Source: Aedoeadaptatus acetigenes (GTDB taxonomy: Bacteria; Bacillota; Clostridia; Tissierellales; Peptoniphilaceae). From it: a DNA stretch of 48,070 bases. The position numbers and the translations under genes are program-made. Positions 1 through 9,561 of the stretch are shown here, one piece after another. Where the stretch lies: NCBI RefSeq assembly GCF_025566985.1, contig NZ_JAOQJD010000016.1:1-48070 (forward strand), written 5' to 3'. How positions within the stretch are numbered: position 1 is the stretch's first letter; every line of letters starts with the position of its first letter. A model generated the notes under the pieces. It saw only the letters and a program-made list of their open reading frames with translations, searched no databases and was not told where the DNA came from.

Positions 1-21
1 CAGGATCAAACTCTCAATAAA
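1..21 (-). rRNA. 16S rRNA, 5' end only (gene continues left of window)
   Basis: Read on the minus strand, the first bases give the universal 16S 5' segment AGAGTTTGATCCTG preceded by TTTATTG, as at the start of Firmicutes 16S genes. Only the first ~20 nt lie in the window; the exact mature 5' end is uncertain by a few bases. Three promoters stand upstream. Confidence 0.93.
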
Positions 22-150
22 AACTTTGAGTTTGCTTAGCTCGGATCCACTGACTGTGTTCCGCTTTAAGCTTATAGATTGTTATGGTTTAATCTCTTAT
101 ACCATTTAATTAACTTGGTTCAGCGCTGTGTCTTACGAAACAGCTTATTT

Positions 151-179
151 AGTATATCCCGCAGAGGCTTTTTTGTCAA
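151..179 (-). promoter_or_regulatory. rRNA promoter P3 (proximal)
   Basis: The minus strand reads TTGACA (174-179), 17 nt, TATACT (151-156). It is the promoter closest to 16S and near consensus. Confidence 0.88.
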
Positions 180-237
180 GCACTTTTTAAATCTTTGTAA
201 AAAGTTTTTTTGACGTGCCTCACGTGACAACTTGTAT

Positions 238-267
238 AGTCTACCATGTGATGGCGACTTTTGTCAA
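238..267 (-). promoter_or_regulatory. rRNA promoter P2 (middle)
   Basis: The minus strand reads TTGACA (262-267), 18 nt, TAGACT (238-243). The -35 is perfect; the -10 and spacer are slightly off consensus. Confidence 0.65.
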
Positions 268-322
268 CCTATTTTTTGAACTTTTTCTCTCGCGAGTGCG
301 TTCGCTCAAATAGGTAAGTATT

Positions 323-351
323 ATTATACGCAGGTCACTATTTCTTGTCAA
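323..351 (-). promoter_or_regulatory. rRNA promoter P1 (distal)
   Basis: The minus strand reads TTGACA (346-351), 17 nt, TATAAT (323-328). Both hexamers and the spacer match the sigma-A consensus exactly. Confidence 0.9.
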
Positions 352-381
352 CACGAATTTTACTTCAGTTTATCTCTTCCT

Positions 382-1482
382 TTACGCCCTTTCCGCCAGC
401 TCTCTCGTCTGCTCAATCAGGGCCCACAGGTCCGGATCCGAGGCGAGACGGTAGGCTTTTTCGAAGTCGTTCAGCGCTTCTGAAAACTTTTCTTCTCTGT
501 AATAGAGAATGCCTCGGTTCATAAGGGCGGTGCGATTGTCGTTTTCTTTGTCCAGAAGATTTGTGAGAACTTCCAGGGCTTCCTCTTCTCTTCCCGCGGC
601 GGCCAGGGCGATGGCCAGGTCGTTTTCGATTTCGCCGTCGTCGCCGTGGGATGCCGCGTCTTCGAGAAAGGCGATGGCTTTGTCCATGTCTCTCAATCCG
701 TAATAGGCCATGCCCAGAATGTGTGCGCACAGAGCGGGCTCGGTGTACTTGGAATCCAGGGACTGAATAGCGGCAATGGCGTCTTCGTATTTTCCGTAGT
801 GCAAGTAGGTCTTCGCCCCGTCAATGGCCGCCGGCTCTTCCACCCGCTCAAGTGCCATTCGCATTTGTTCTTTCAATAGATCGTCTTCGGCGAGGGCCAG
901 GGCCTTTTCGTCGTAAAACTTCGCCTTGATGTAGAGGGCCTGCGCTTCGAAAAGCCGCCCCAGCGCTCCGTAGGCTTCGGCGCAGTTCGGTTCGTCGTTA
1001 ATGACGGACTCGTAGCGATCGGTGATTTCTTTTAACAGATCGCTTAAGTCTTCTCCCTGCCCCCAGTTTTTATTGTAGATGCCCTCCATGGCATAGGTGG
1101 TCTCCAGTCGATCACGCACATCCCCTCGTATGCACTCTTTGGCCCGCGCCATTAAGTAGGCGAATTCCGCCTCTTCCTGTTTCAGGGCAATGGCCAACTG
1201 CCGATCGATGGCGCGAATGGCGTCGTCTCGATTTTCTTTTAAAAATTTCAGGTACACGTCGGCATAGGGAAATTCCGGATCCAAGGCGACGAGAACGCAC
1301 ATGGCGGTAAAAATGTGGCGGTAATCCATGGTGCCGTCGCCGCGCTGCGCCTTGATTTCGCTAACAAGGTCTTTTTGCAACATGGGTATGGGCGCGCCGT
1401 TCAATATTTTCTCGCGACCGGGAATTTGTTCCAAGAAGCCGATGGCGTCGTACCAGTCCCTTAGGTATTTCTTACTGTCCAT
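382..1482 (-). CDS. TPR-repeat protein
   Basis: This is a 366-residue protein of unknown specific role. The second half contains at least four or five degenerate tetratricopeptide units (for example the stretches beginning AEAYGALGRLFEA, CAHILGMAYYGL, NDLAIALAAAG and TALMNRGILYY), which usually form a protein-binding superhelix. The first ~190 residues are helical and acidic without a recognised domain. There is no signal peptide or membrane segment, so it is probably cytosolic. I chose the ATG at 1482 because AAGGAAGG lies just upstream; a longer frame to 1608 overlaps the radical SAM gene deeply and has no ribosome site. It overlaps the end of that gene by 11 nt, so the two are translationally linked, and it is the last gene before the rRNA promoters. 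Confidence 0.85.
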   Translation of the reverse strand: MDSKKYLRDWYDAIGFLEQIPGREKILNGAPIPMLQKDLVSEIKAQRGDGTMDYRHIFTAMCVLVALDPEFPYADVYLKFLKENRDDAIRAIDRQLAIALKQEEAEFAYLMARAKECIRGDVRDRLETTYAMEGIYNKNWGQGEDLSDLLKEITDRYESVINDEPNCAEAYGALGRLFEAQALYIKAKFYDEKALALAEDDLLKEQMRMALERVEEPAAIDGAKTYLHYGKYEDAIAAIQSLDSKYTEPALCAHILGMAYYGLRDMDKAIAFLEDAASHGDDGEIENDLAIALAAAGREEEALEVLTNLLDKENDNRTALMNRGILYYREEKFSEALNDFEKAYRLASDPDLWALIEQTRELAERA

Positions 1483-3127
1483 GGTCCTTCCTTTCATCTC
1501 TGTGATCTTTATATTTTCCGTTTTCGTAGTAAATGTAGCGCACGCGCCCCGGTAAATGAATGCCGCGCACCTGTTTCGACGCTTTGAGGGGATCGTCTGC
1601 GGGAACAAAGTCCGGGTGGTTTTTCAGAAATTCCACCACGGACTGACGGTCCACTTCCGGATCCTCCACGGGCAGGACACCGCCGATGTAGCGATTCTCC
1701 GCAAAATAGAAGTCTTCTTTCAAAGCCGCGTACATAGCCTCGTCCAACAGGCTCGCTTCTTCTAAAAAGCTGTAAAGGAAGCGGTACTTGCCCTCGCGAT
1801 TTTTCAGAGGCATTCGGTGAATGTTTTGTTCAAGTGCCCGAGCCATGGCCATATAGAATTCCGACGGGCACAGGCCTCGCTTCTTGACTTCGGCTTTTAC
1901 GGCGAGAAAAACGTCTTCGTCGTAATAGTTTTCCACAATGGTGGCAAAATTTTTCAGTAATAGCACTTCACTTGCCCGAAGGACATCGGTGCGGATCACC
2001 TCGTAGGGCGGGCGGTCGTCGTAGACGATGTGAAATTCTTCGGCCCTGCGTCGCAGTTCCGTACCGCGGAGCAATTTTAAAAAGCCGATTTGAATCTTTT
2101 TCGCTCCGAGAGGCACCACCCGGTCAAAGCCTTGAAGAAAGCTTTCTATATCTTCTCCGGGAAGACCGACGATGAGATCCACGTGGATATGCACTTTGTC
2201 TCGGTCGATCATGGCCATGGCCCGCTTCATTTTGTCCAGATCCGTGCTCCGGTGGATGCGCCGGTTCACTTCCGGGTTCACCGATTGGATTCCCGCCTCG
2301 ATTTGAAAGAGGCCCGCCGGCGCTTCATTGATTACCTCAGCCACTTCAGGGGTCATGTGTTCCAAATTCATTTCAAAGTGGATGCACATGCCCTTCGGCG
2401 CCTCGTCGATGAAGAAGCGAAGGATCTCTTTTGTGCGCGCGGGACGAATGTGAAAGGATCGGTCCACGAATTTTACCAGCTTCGTTCCCGTCCGGAAAAT
2501 TCGACGCATATGGGCTTTGATTTCTTCCGCGCTTCGGTAGCGCACCACATCGTCTTCGGACGACAAACAGTAGCTGCAGTGGTAGGGGCAGCCGCGCATG
2601 GATTCGTAATAGGCGATGCGATGATTCAAGTCTTCCTCTTCGTAGCCGGCGGGAAGGCCATCCATGGAAAGCGGTCCTTTCACGGGGTTCGCCTGTATTT
2701 TATTTCCGGAGCGATACACCAGGCCCGCCACCGCCTCCGCTTCGGCTTCGCCGGCGAGATAGGCTAAAAAATCGTCGAAACTGTCTTCGCCTTCGCCGCG
2801 CAAGATGCCGTCGATCCACGCCGCTTCTCCCATGCGCTCGACGCTGTCGTAGGTGACTTCCGGACCGCCGACGTATTGTTTGATCTCGGGAAAGGCCTTT
2901 TTTATATAGCGGCCCAGAGTTTCGATCTCAGGCCAATTCCAAATATAGGCAGAGTAAAGGATCACATCGGGGCGCTTCCGCAGGATTTTCTGCAGCATGA
3001 CGTCTTTCGATTCATTAATGGTCATTTCCAGAAGGCCCACCGGCCGCTTCGTGGATTCTTTAAGAAGGCGCACGGCCAAATTTGTGTGAACGTAGCTGGC
3101 GTTTAGGGCGACGAGTAAAGGGTTCAT
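1472..3127 (-). CDS. B12-binding-domain radical SAM protein (DUF4080-type)
   Basis: The 551-residue protein has an N-terminal cobalamin-binding-like Rossmann region (about 1-130), then a radical SAM core with the cluster motif CPYHCSYC (Cys180, Cys184, Cys187) and a C-terminal extension typical of the DUF4080 group. Such proteins bind a 4Fe-4S cluster and SAM for radical chemistry. No classical DxHxxG B12 motif is evident, so cobalamin use is uncertain. The substrate is unknown. The ATG has a good GGAGGAAGA site, and a terminator-like hairpin sits just before it, after argS. The overlap with the downstream TPR gene suggests paired function. Confidence 0.88.
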   Translation of the reverse strand: MNPLLVALNASYVHTNLAVRLLKESTKRPVGLLEMTINESKDVMLQKILRKRPDVILYSAYIWNWPEIETLGRYIKKAFPEIKQYVGGPEVTYDSVERMGEAAWIDGILRGEGEDSFDDFLAYLAGEAEAEAVAGLVYRSGNKIQANPVKGPLSMDGLPAGYEEEDLNHRIAYYESMRGCPYHCSYCLSSEDDVVRYRSAEEIKAHMRRIFRTGTKLVKFVDRSFHIRPARTKEILRFFIDEAPKGMCIHFEMNLEHMTPEVAEVINEAPAGLFQIEAGIQSVNPEVNRRIHRSTDLDKMKRAMAMIDRDKVHIHVDLIVGLPGEDIESFLQGFDRVVPLGAKKIQIGFLKLLRGTELRRRAEEFHIVYDDRPPYEVIRTDVLRASEVLLLKNFATIVENYYDEDVFLAVKAEVKKRGLCPSEFYMAMARALEQNIHRMPLKNREGKYRFLYSFLEEASLLDEAMYAALKEDFYFAENRYIGGVLPVEDPEVDRQSVVEFLKNHPDFVPADDPLKASKQVRGIHLPGRVRYIYYENGKYKDHRDERKDHGQ

Positions 3128-3136
3128 TCTTCCTCC

Positions 3137-3163
3137 ATAAAAAAAGAGGCTTTCGCCTCTTTC
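3137..3163 (-). terminator. Hairpin with T run between argS and the radical SAM gene
   Basis: The minus strand reads AAAGAGGC, GAAA loop, GCCTCTTT and then more T. It begins directly at the argS stop and ends a few bases before the ribosome site of the next gene. It could terminate or attenuate the argS transcript, or let some polymerase through to the radical SAM/TPR pair. Confidence 0.8.
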
Positions 3164-4873
3164 TTACATTTTGTCCGGGGCTTCGATGCCCAAAAGATCC
3201 AAACCAATGCGGATCATGTTTTTGACGCCGTATACCAAAAGCAGGCGGGCCTGTTTCAGTGCATCGTCGTCGACGAGAATGGGCGTATTGGTGTAGTACT
3301 TGTTGAAAATTTTTGCGCAGTCGGTAATGTAGCGGGTCACGAAATAGGGTTCGTACTTTTCGTGGCTGTCTACGATCACTTGATTGAAGCCGTAAAGTTT
3401 TTGCAAGAGTTCTTTTTCTTCCTTTGAGGTGAGCAGGGACGCATCCACCGGCCGGCTTACGTCGAAGCCACCTTTTTCCAGAAGGGAATTCATGCGGGCG
3501 TGTGTGTATTGAACATAGGGGCCTGTTTCGCCGTCGAAACTTAAGGTGCGATCCCAATCAAAGACGTAGTCTTTAATCCGTTGATTAAAGAGCTCTTGGA
3601 ATTTCACGGCGCCGATGCCCACTTGATGGGCCAGCTCGTCGCGATTGTCCATTTTCATGCCGCTCGTTTCTTCACGCTCTTTTAAAATGTCTTCCACTTT
3701 GTCCACGGCGCGATTCAAAACATCTTCCAGGTAGACGACTTTGCCCTTCCGGGTGGAGAGGGTACCTTCCGGCAGAGAGACCATGCCGAAGGGCACGTGG
3801 ATGCAGTCGTCGGCCCAGTCGTAGCCCATTTCTTTTAAAATGGCTTTTAATTGTTGGAAGTGAAGGTTTTGTTGACTGCCCACGACGTAGATATTCTTGT
3901 AGAAGTCGTAGTGTTCTTTTCTGAAAATGGCCGTGGCGATGTCGCGGGTCAAATAAATAGTGGAGCCGTCGCTTTTAATAATAATGGACGGGGGCAAATT
4001 GTATTTGTCCAAATTGATGATTTGCGCCCCTTGATCTTCCACCAAAAGGCCCTTTTCCTTGATTTCGTCCACGGCCTTCATCATTAATTCGGAGTAATAG
4101 GATTCGCCGCGGAAGGAATCAAATTCCACATCCAGCATATCGTAGACCCGTTCGAATTCTTTTAAGCTCAGATCGCGGAACCATTGCCAGAGGGAGACAG
4201 CTTCTTCGTCGCCGCTTTCCAGCTTTCTGAACCACTCTCTGGAATTGTCCAAAAGTTCTTGGTCTTCTTCCGCCTCTTTGTTAATGCGAACGTAAAGTTT
4301 CACCAGTTCGGGAATGGCGTTTTTTTCGATGACTTCATCGTCGCCCCAGCGCTTGTAGGCTTCGATCATCATGCCGAATTGGGTGCCGTAATCGCCTAAG
4401 TGGTTAATGGCCTCGACTTTGTAGCCCAAGTGCTTGTAAATGCGCTTAATGGAATCGCCGATAATGGTGGTGCGAATGTGACCGATGTGGAAGGGCTTGG
4501 CGATGTTCGGCGAGGAGTATTCCACGATGACGGTTTTGCCTTCGCCGAGATTCGAGGCACCGAAGCGATCCCCTTCTTCTACCACGGCCTTCAGCACGTT
4601 TTCGGCCAGGGTTTTCGTGTCGATGAAAAAGTTTAGGTAGGGCCCGGCAACGACGATCTGTTCGATGCCTTCCATGCCTTCCAATTTTTCTTTCAGTTCT
4701 TGCGCAATAATGGCCGGATTTTTCCGCATGGTTTTCGCCAGGGTAAAGGTAGGGAAGGCGTAGTCCCCCATTTTTTTGTCCGGCGGCGTTTCAATCTTTA
4801 AAAGTAGTTCGTTTTTCTCCAGCCCCGTTTCCCGAGCCAGCCCTTCTGCAATTTGTTCTTTAAAATCGATCAT
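3164..4873 (-). CDS. argS: Arginine--tRNA ligase
   Basis: The 569-residue class I synthetase charges tRNA-Arg with arginine using ATP. It shows the N-terminal additional domain, the HIGH signature as HIGH (129-132) inside SSPNIAKPFHIGH, and a second loop reading LSTRKGKVV in place of canonical KMSKS, as is usual for ArgRS. The C-terminal DALR anticodon-binding domain carries YVQYTHARMNSL. Length is normal. The AGGAGAGACT ribosome site precedes ATG, 8 nt after the mutS2 stop, so it belongs to the pheS-led operon. A hairpin terminator follows immediately. Confidence 0.98.
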   Translation of the reverse strand: MIDFKEQIAEGLARETGLEKNELLLKIETPPDKKMGDYAFPTFTLAKTMRKNPAIIAQELKEKLEGMEGIEQIVVAGPYLNFFIDTKTLAENVLKAVVEEGDRFGASNLGEGKTVIVEYSSPNIAKPFHIGHIRTTIIGDSIKRIYKHLGYKVEAINHLGDYGTQFGMMIEAYKRWGDDEVIEKNAIPELVKLYVRINKEAEEDQELLDNSREWFRKLESGDEEAVSLWQWFRDLSLKEFERVYDMLDVEFDSFRGESYYSELMMKAVDEIKEKGLLVEDQGAQIINLDKYNLPPSIIIKSDGSTIYLTRDIATAIFRKEHYDFYKNIYVVGSQQNLHFQQLKAILKEMGYDWADDCIHVPFGMVSLPEGTLSTRKGKVVYLEDVLNRAVDKVEDILKEREETSGMKMDNRDELAHQVGIGAVKFQELFNQRIKDYVFDWDRTLSFDGETGPYVQYTHARMNSLLEKGGFDVSRPVDASLLTSKEEKELLQKLYGFNQVIVDSHEKYEPYFVTRYITDCAKIFNKYYTNTPILVDDDALKQARLLLVYGVKNMIRIGLDLLGIEAPDKM

Positions 4874-4881
4874 AGTCTCTC

Positions 4882-7257
4882 CTATCTTAAGTATGCAATG
4901 GTCACGCCACTGCCGCCTTCTGCCGGCTCGGCATCTTCCTGCTTTTTAACCAAGGGATGGTGACGCAAGTATTCCTTTACTTTCTTGCGCAGCATCCCCG
5001 TTCCCTTTCCGTGAATGATTCGTATCCGGTCCAGGGAAGCTAAATATCCGTCGTCCAATGCTTTTTCCAAAATGGGCTCCGCCTCTTCGAAGGTTTTGCC
5101 TCGAATATCGAATTCCACCTTGGCGTTCTTTTGCTTCTTTTGCCGCACTTTCGACGTGTTGACTTTTTTCTCTGCCTTTGCCTGTGGTTCGCTGCGAATC
5201 AAGGATGCGGCGGGTAGGGTCATTTTCATTAAACCCGCCTGCACAAGGACCTCGCCTTTGTTGTCGGGCCCTTCAAGTACCGTGGCGGACACGCCTAATG
5301 ATTCCGCGTAGACTTCGTCTCCCGGCTTCAGGGCCTTGGCTGGTTTGGCCGCCCGCTTCAGCACGATGCCTTCGTCTTTGTCGCGATACTTTTTGCCCCC
5401 TTCCCGCAAAAGATCTTGGGCCTGTTGCAGAGTTTGGGCATCTTCTTTTCTGAGTTGCTCGCGAATATCCCGTATTTCGGACACGGCGAGATCCGCATCT
5501 TCTTTGGCAGACTTTACGATGCGGCGGGCTTCGTCTCTCGCCCGCTGCAAAATCTGATCCTTTTCGGCATTTATCCGATTCGCCGTCTTTTTCGCTTCCG
5601 CCATTTCCCGCCGATATTCGCCGGTGAGTTGCACAAGCTCCGCTTCCCGCTTTTCCAAGCGACTGCGTTCCGCTTCCAAGGTGGTGAGCACGTCTTCAAA
5701 GGCGATGTCTTCGCCTTCCAGAAAATCTTCGGCGCCGTCCAAAATTTCTTTCGGAAGTCCGAGGCGGGAGGAAATTTCAAAGGCGTTGCTCTTGCCGGGC
5801 ACGCCCACGTGGAGGCGGTAGGTGGGCGTCAATGTCTCCACGTCGAATTCCATGGAGGCGTTTTGCACGCCATCCCTTGTCAAGGCATAGAGCTTGAGCT
5901 GGGTGTAGTGGGTGGTGGCCATAAAGCTCACGCCCTTGGCCATTAGGTGTTCGATAATACTCAGTGCCAGGGCCGCCCCTTCCGTGGGGTCGGTGCCGGC
6001 GCCCAGTTCGTCGAAGAGGACCAAGCTGTTTTCGTCCACGGCCTTTAAAATGTCCACGATGTGCACCATGTGGCCGCTGAAGGTGGAAAGAGACTGTTCG
6101 ATGCTCTGTTCGTCGCCGATGTCGGCATAGACGCCGTTGTAAATGCCCACGGTGGTGCCGCGGTCTGCGGGAATGTGCAGGCCGTATTGGGTCATAAGCA
6201 CCATGAGTCCCAAGGTCTTCAGGCTCACGGTCTTGCCCCCGGTGTTGGGCCCGGTAATAATCAGACCCTGATTGTCGCCGCCTAATTCCAAATTCAAGGG
6301 CACCACTTTATGGCGGTCGATTAAGGGATGGCGCGCGTTAATCAGCTTTGTGATGCGCTTCTCGGAAAGCTTGGGACGCACGGCGTTTTGATCCGAGGCC
6401 AGCTTGGCCTTGGCGAAGATAAAATCCAGCTGACCGAAGAGTCGCTCGTTTTCCGCGAAGGCTTCCGGGTACTGACCCACTTCTTGGGAAAGCTCTTCCA
6501 AGATGCGCTGAATCTCGTCTCGTTCTTCCAGCTCCAGCTGACGGATCTCGTTGTTCGCCTCCACAATGGCCATGGGCTCGATGTACACCGTTTGGCCCGA
6601 AGCGCTCATGTCGTGAACCAGGCCCTTTACTTTGCTTCTCGCGTCGTGGCGCACGGGGACCACGTAGCGGCCTTCACGCATGGTGACGAGGGAATCCTGC
6701 AGGGATTCCTGCAGGTCCTGAGAATTTAAAATGGCCTGCAATTTGTCCCGCACCTGATCTTTTTTCCGCGCCAAAGAACGGCGGATGGTCTTCAACTTCG
6801 GGGAGGCATCGTCGTAAATGGAATCTTCCGATTCGATGGTGGCTTCGATGCGCTCTCTGAGATCTCCCTGAGTCCACAGGGCCGATACCATGGCGCGAAT
6901 AGAAGGATAGGGGTCTTCCGCGGATTCGTCGGCCTCGGCCATGTATTTGCGCATGCGAGAGACGCCGCGAAGGGAATCGCCGATTTCCAAAAGCTCGCTT
7001 ATGTGGAGCACGCCGCCGCGGGAAGCGTAGTGGGCGCTTTTCGCCACGGGGCGGGCGCCGGACAAGGGAGGAGCCGAGCGCTCGACCAGGAGGCGAAAAG
7101 CCTCTTCGGTCTCCTGCTGCCTCTGTTCGATGACTGCGGGATCGGCGGAAAAGCGCATGGTTTCGCAACGCTTCTTGCCGATGCTCGACGTCGTCAAGTT
7201 CTTTAATTGTTCGACAATGTCGTGAAATTCAAGAATGGCTTCGATTTTAGGCGCCAT
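4882..7257 (-). CDS. mutS2: MutS2-type ATPase/Smr endonuclease
   Basis: This 791-residue protein has a MutS-like clamp/core, an ATPase domain with Walker A GPNTGGKT and Walker B LVLFDELGAGTDP, a long coiled coil (about 510-630) and a C-terminal Smr nuclease domain (DIRGKTFEEAE ... IIHGKGTGMLRK). It lacks the mismatch-recognition domain of MutS. Family knowledge: MutS2 (RqcU) splits collided ribosomes in Bacillus and can act on recombination intermediates. The start at 7257 is supported by GGAGGAG 5 nt upstream; a longer frame to 7278 would place that site inside the gene. Its place between aminoacyl-tRNA synthetase genes fits a translation-quality role. Confidence 0.96.
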   Translation of the reverse strand: MAPKIEAILEFHDIVEQLKNLTTSSIGKKRCETMRFSADPAVIEQRQQETEEAFRLLVERSAPPLSGARPVAKSAHYASRGGVLHISELLEIGDSLRGVSRMRKYMAEADESAEDPYPSIRAMVSALWTQGDLRERIEATIESEDSIYDDASPKLKTIRRSLARKKDQVRDKLQAILNSQDLQESLQDSLVTMREGRYVVPVRHDARSKVKGLVHDMSASGQTVYIEPMAIVEANNEIRQLELEERDEIQRILEELSQEVGQYPEAFAENERLFGQLDFIFAKAKLASDQNAVRPKLSEKRITKLINARHPLIDRHKVVPLNLELGGDNQGLIITGPNTGGKTVSLKTLGLMVLMTQYGLHIPADRGTTVGIYNGVYADIGDEQSIEQSLSTFSGHMVHIVDILKAVDENSLVLFDELGAGTDPTEGAALALSIIEHLMAKGVSFMATTHYTQLKLYALTRDGVQNASMEFDVETLTPTYRLHVGVPGKSNAFEISSRLGLPKEILDGAEDFLEGEDIAFEDVLTTLEAERSRLEKREAELVQLTGEYRREMAEAKKTANRINAEKDQILQRARDEARRIVKSAKEDADLAVSEIRDIREQLRKEDAQTLQQAQDLLREGGKKYRDKDEGIVLKRAAKPAKALKPGDEVYAESLGVSATVLEGPDNKGEVLVQAGLMKMTLPAASLIRSEPQAKAEKKVNTSKVRQKKQKNAKVEFDIRGKTFEEAEPILEKALDDGYLASLDRIRIIHGKGTGMLRKKVKEYLRHHPLVKKQEDAEPAEGGSGVTIAYLR

Positions 7258-7284
7258 ATCTCCTCCTCTTCTAAACACTTGCTT

Positions 7285-9561
7285 CTAGATGATTCCGCGA
7301 TTGAAATGGCCGCGGGTAAATTCGCTGACCACGGGCTTTTTCACGGGCTTTCCTTCGATGACGCGGCTCGCTTCCATAATGATTTTATTTAAGTCTTCGC
7401 CGACGCGCCCGCGAATCTTCAGCGCCGCAGGCTTCACGGCCATAATGGACTTCGCCCGATCGCCCAGATAGATGGGCACGCTGTTGTATATCTCCGTCAT
7501 GTCGCCGATGCGACGGAAGGGAAAGGCGGCGTTTCGCTCGTCTCTGAGCCTGTAATTCTTTCTGAAGGCGCACGTGTCGCATTTGCGGTCCACGCCGCAG
7601 CCTTTGACTAAACTCATAGGGCAGTGGCGCATGGTCATGGAGCGGGGGTAACCGTAATACAAAATTTCGCCGCAGGTGCCGAAGCGTCGATAAAGGGCTT
7701 CCAGCTGTTGCCTCTTGCATTCAAAAGACGGAATTATGCTCTCGGCCTGATGAAAGTGACGGAAACTGTATGCGTTAAAGACATTGAGTCCTTCTCCGAC
7801 CACGATATGTCCGGATACGTCTTCGAATTGGCCCAGATTTTGAACGACGCCGCCGTCGAAAAAGTTCTTGACCTTGTCGTAGCCCGCCGGCGTTTCGTAG
7901 GGAAAACTGTAATAAACCGGCACGTCCACGCCCTTCAGGAAAGCCATGGCCTCTTTTGAAGGCAAAAAATACAGCTCCAAGCGATCGATGGCTCGATAGG
8001 GCAAATCGTAAATCGCCTCTTCCTCTGAGATCTCCACGGTGAGCAAAGTATTTTCTACGGTTTTCTTTCTGAAGCTTTCGGAAAAGGTGAAATCCGGCCG
8101 CGTCCGCTCGTCTTTTTTCTCGTAATCTGCCAAGGCCCGACGCCTGAGGTCGTTGACCGTGGAAATCGGCAGAAAGACATCGTCGTCCATGTCCAGTTCC
8201 ACGTCTTTTAATGCGTAGACGGAGCCGTCAAATTTCCCTAAGTTTTCCCGAATGTGATCCTTGTTCGCCTTCGCTTTTTTTGCACGCTCCAGGGGATCTT
8301 CTCCCACGGCCTCCGATCGATGATCGCCGCTTAAAGTAAAGCGAGGCAATTCGCCGATGTGGGCGTAGAAATGGCCGCTTACATCTCGGGTGCCGGCGAT
8401 TTCCTCAGCTTCACGGGCCGCCGTTTCGTTGAGCTTCACCGAAGAGAGGCGCAGCACCGTCGTTCCCGCATCGGGCGCAAAGGGCAGGCGAAGGGCCTCT
8501 TCCGCCTTTCCCGCGAAGGTGTGGCGCTTCTTTTCCCCGGCCACAGTAAATTCCAAGAGATCTCCCTCGTCGGGCAACCTTTTCCAATCCACCGTCGTGC
8601 CCTTGGCGGGATCGCTGTTTACCACCACGCCGATTTTCACGCCGCGGTGGTTGGGGCGAGATTTCGTAATAAAGGCGTCGCCGAAATCGCCGAAGCCCAC
8701 GCCCTTGGTGTAGGAGCGGTTAAACATCTGGGCCATTTCTTCGATTTTGAAATCCTCGCCGCCCAAGGCTTTGTTGTAATTGCTTGTCACCACCGCCACG
8801 TATTCCGGGCTTTTCATGCGGCCTTCCAATTTAAAGGAGTAGACGCCGGCCTCCGCCAGTCGGTCAACAAATTGGATGGTGTTTAAGTCCCTGGGGCTGA
8901 TCACATAGCCCTTGTCGTAGGCGGGATTTCCCGCAGCGTCCTCGATGGTGTACTGCTTTCTGCAGGGCTGGGCACAATTGCCGCGATTGCCGCTTCTCGC
9001 GCCGATATAAGAGCTCATTTCACATTGGCCGCTAATAGAAACACAGAGGGCGCCGTGGCAAAAGGCTTCGATTTCAAGATTCGTGCCTTCTTTGATGCGG
9101 CGAATTTCATCGGGAGAAATTTCTCTGCCCACCACCACGCGGCTGAAGCCCATTTTCTCCAAATAGCGGGCGCCTTCAAGGTCCATGACGCTCATTTGGG
9201 TCGAGGCGTGAAGTTCGAAATCCGGCAAGTACTTGTGGACGAGCTCCGCAAAGCCGATGTCCTGCACGATGAGGGCGTCCACGCCCATTTCGTAGAGATC
9301 CGCCGCGTAATTCAATGCCCGTTCGCATTCTTCGTCGGAAAGCAAAATGTTTAAGGTGACGAAGACGCGCTTGCCCCTGACATGGGCATAGGAGACAGCT
9401 TTCGCCATCTCCTCTGCCGTGAAATTCTGTGCACTTGCTCTGGCGGAAAATTCCTTCCCGCCAAGATAGACGGCATCGGCGCCGCTGTTTATGGCCGCGT
9501 AAAAAGACGCCATGGATCCCGCCGGTGCCAATAGTTCCAGATTATTCCTGTTCATGGTCAC
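7285..9561 (-). CDS. Peptidase U32 family protein, RlhA-like (RNA hydroxylation)
   Basis: This 758-residue protein opens with LELLAPAGSMASFYAAI and carries the U32 signature around EAFCHGALCVSISGQCEMSS, followed by further cysteines (NCAQPC and, near the C terminus, a CPMSLVKGC ... CDTC cluster). The long C-terminal half matches the layout of U32 proteins with a DUF3656 domain. In E. coli such a protein, RlhA, hydroxylates 23S rRNA C2501; the older peptidase label is doubtful. Equivalence here is inferred from layout. The start taken is GTG at 9561, which overlaps the zapA end by 20 nt with only a weak ribosome site, so translation is probably coupled; an ATG two codons in is possible. Confidence 0.88.
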   Translation of the reverse strand: MTMNRNNLELLAPAGSMASFYAAINSGADAVYLGGKEFSARASAQNFTAEEMAKAVSYAHVRGKRVFVTLNILLSDEECERALNYAADLYEMGVDALIVQDIGFAELVHKYLPDFELHASTQMSVMDLEGARYLEKMGFSRVVVGREISPDEIRRIKEGTNLEIEAFCHGALCVSISGQCEMSSYIGARSGNRGNCAQPCRKQYTIEDAAGNPAYDKGYVISPRDLNTIQFVDRLAEAGVYSFKLEGRMKSPEYVAVVTSNYNKALGGEDFKIEEMAQMFNRSYTKGVGFGDFGDAFITKSRPNHRGVKIGVVVNSDPAKGTTVDWKRLPDEGDLLEFTVAGEKKRHTFAGKAEEALRLPFAPDAGTTVLRLSSVKLNETAAREAEEIAGTRDVSGHFYAHIGELPRFTLSGDHRSEAVGEDPLERAKKAKANKDHIRENLGKFDGSVYALKDVELDMDDDVFLPISTVNDLRRRALADYEKKDERTRPDFTFSESFRKKTVENTLLTVEISEEEAIYDLPYRAIDRLELYFLPSKEAMAFLKGVDVPVYYSFPYETPAGYDKVKNFFDGGVVQNLGQFEDVSGHIVVGEGLNVFNAYSFRHFHQAESIIPSFECKRQQLEALYRRFGTCGEILYYGYPRSMTMRHCPMSLVKGCGVDRKCDTCAFRKNYRLRDERNAAFPFRRIGDMTEIYNSVPIYLGDRAKSIMAVKPAALKIRGRVGEDLNKIIMEASRVIEGKPVKKPVVSEFTRGHFNRGII

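Larger units (their letters stand above)
22..381 (-). promoter_or_regulatory. rRNA operon leader and upstream region, no protein gene
   Basis: This 360-bp gap separates the TPR gene stop from the 16S gene. It holds three sigma-A promoters (listed separately) and an AT-rich leader of about 125 nt between the last promoter and 16S. I see no convincing terminator between the TPR gene and the first rRNA promoter, and no clear boxA-type antitermination motif in the leader. Confidence 0.8.

Noticed and set aside
284..306. Hairpin between rRNA promoters P1 and P2
   Set aside because: A short GC stem is present but no T run follows on the minus strand, so I do not call a terminator.
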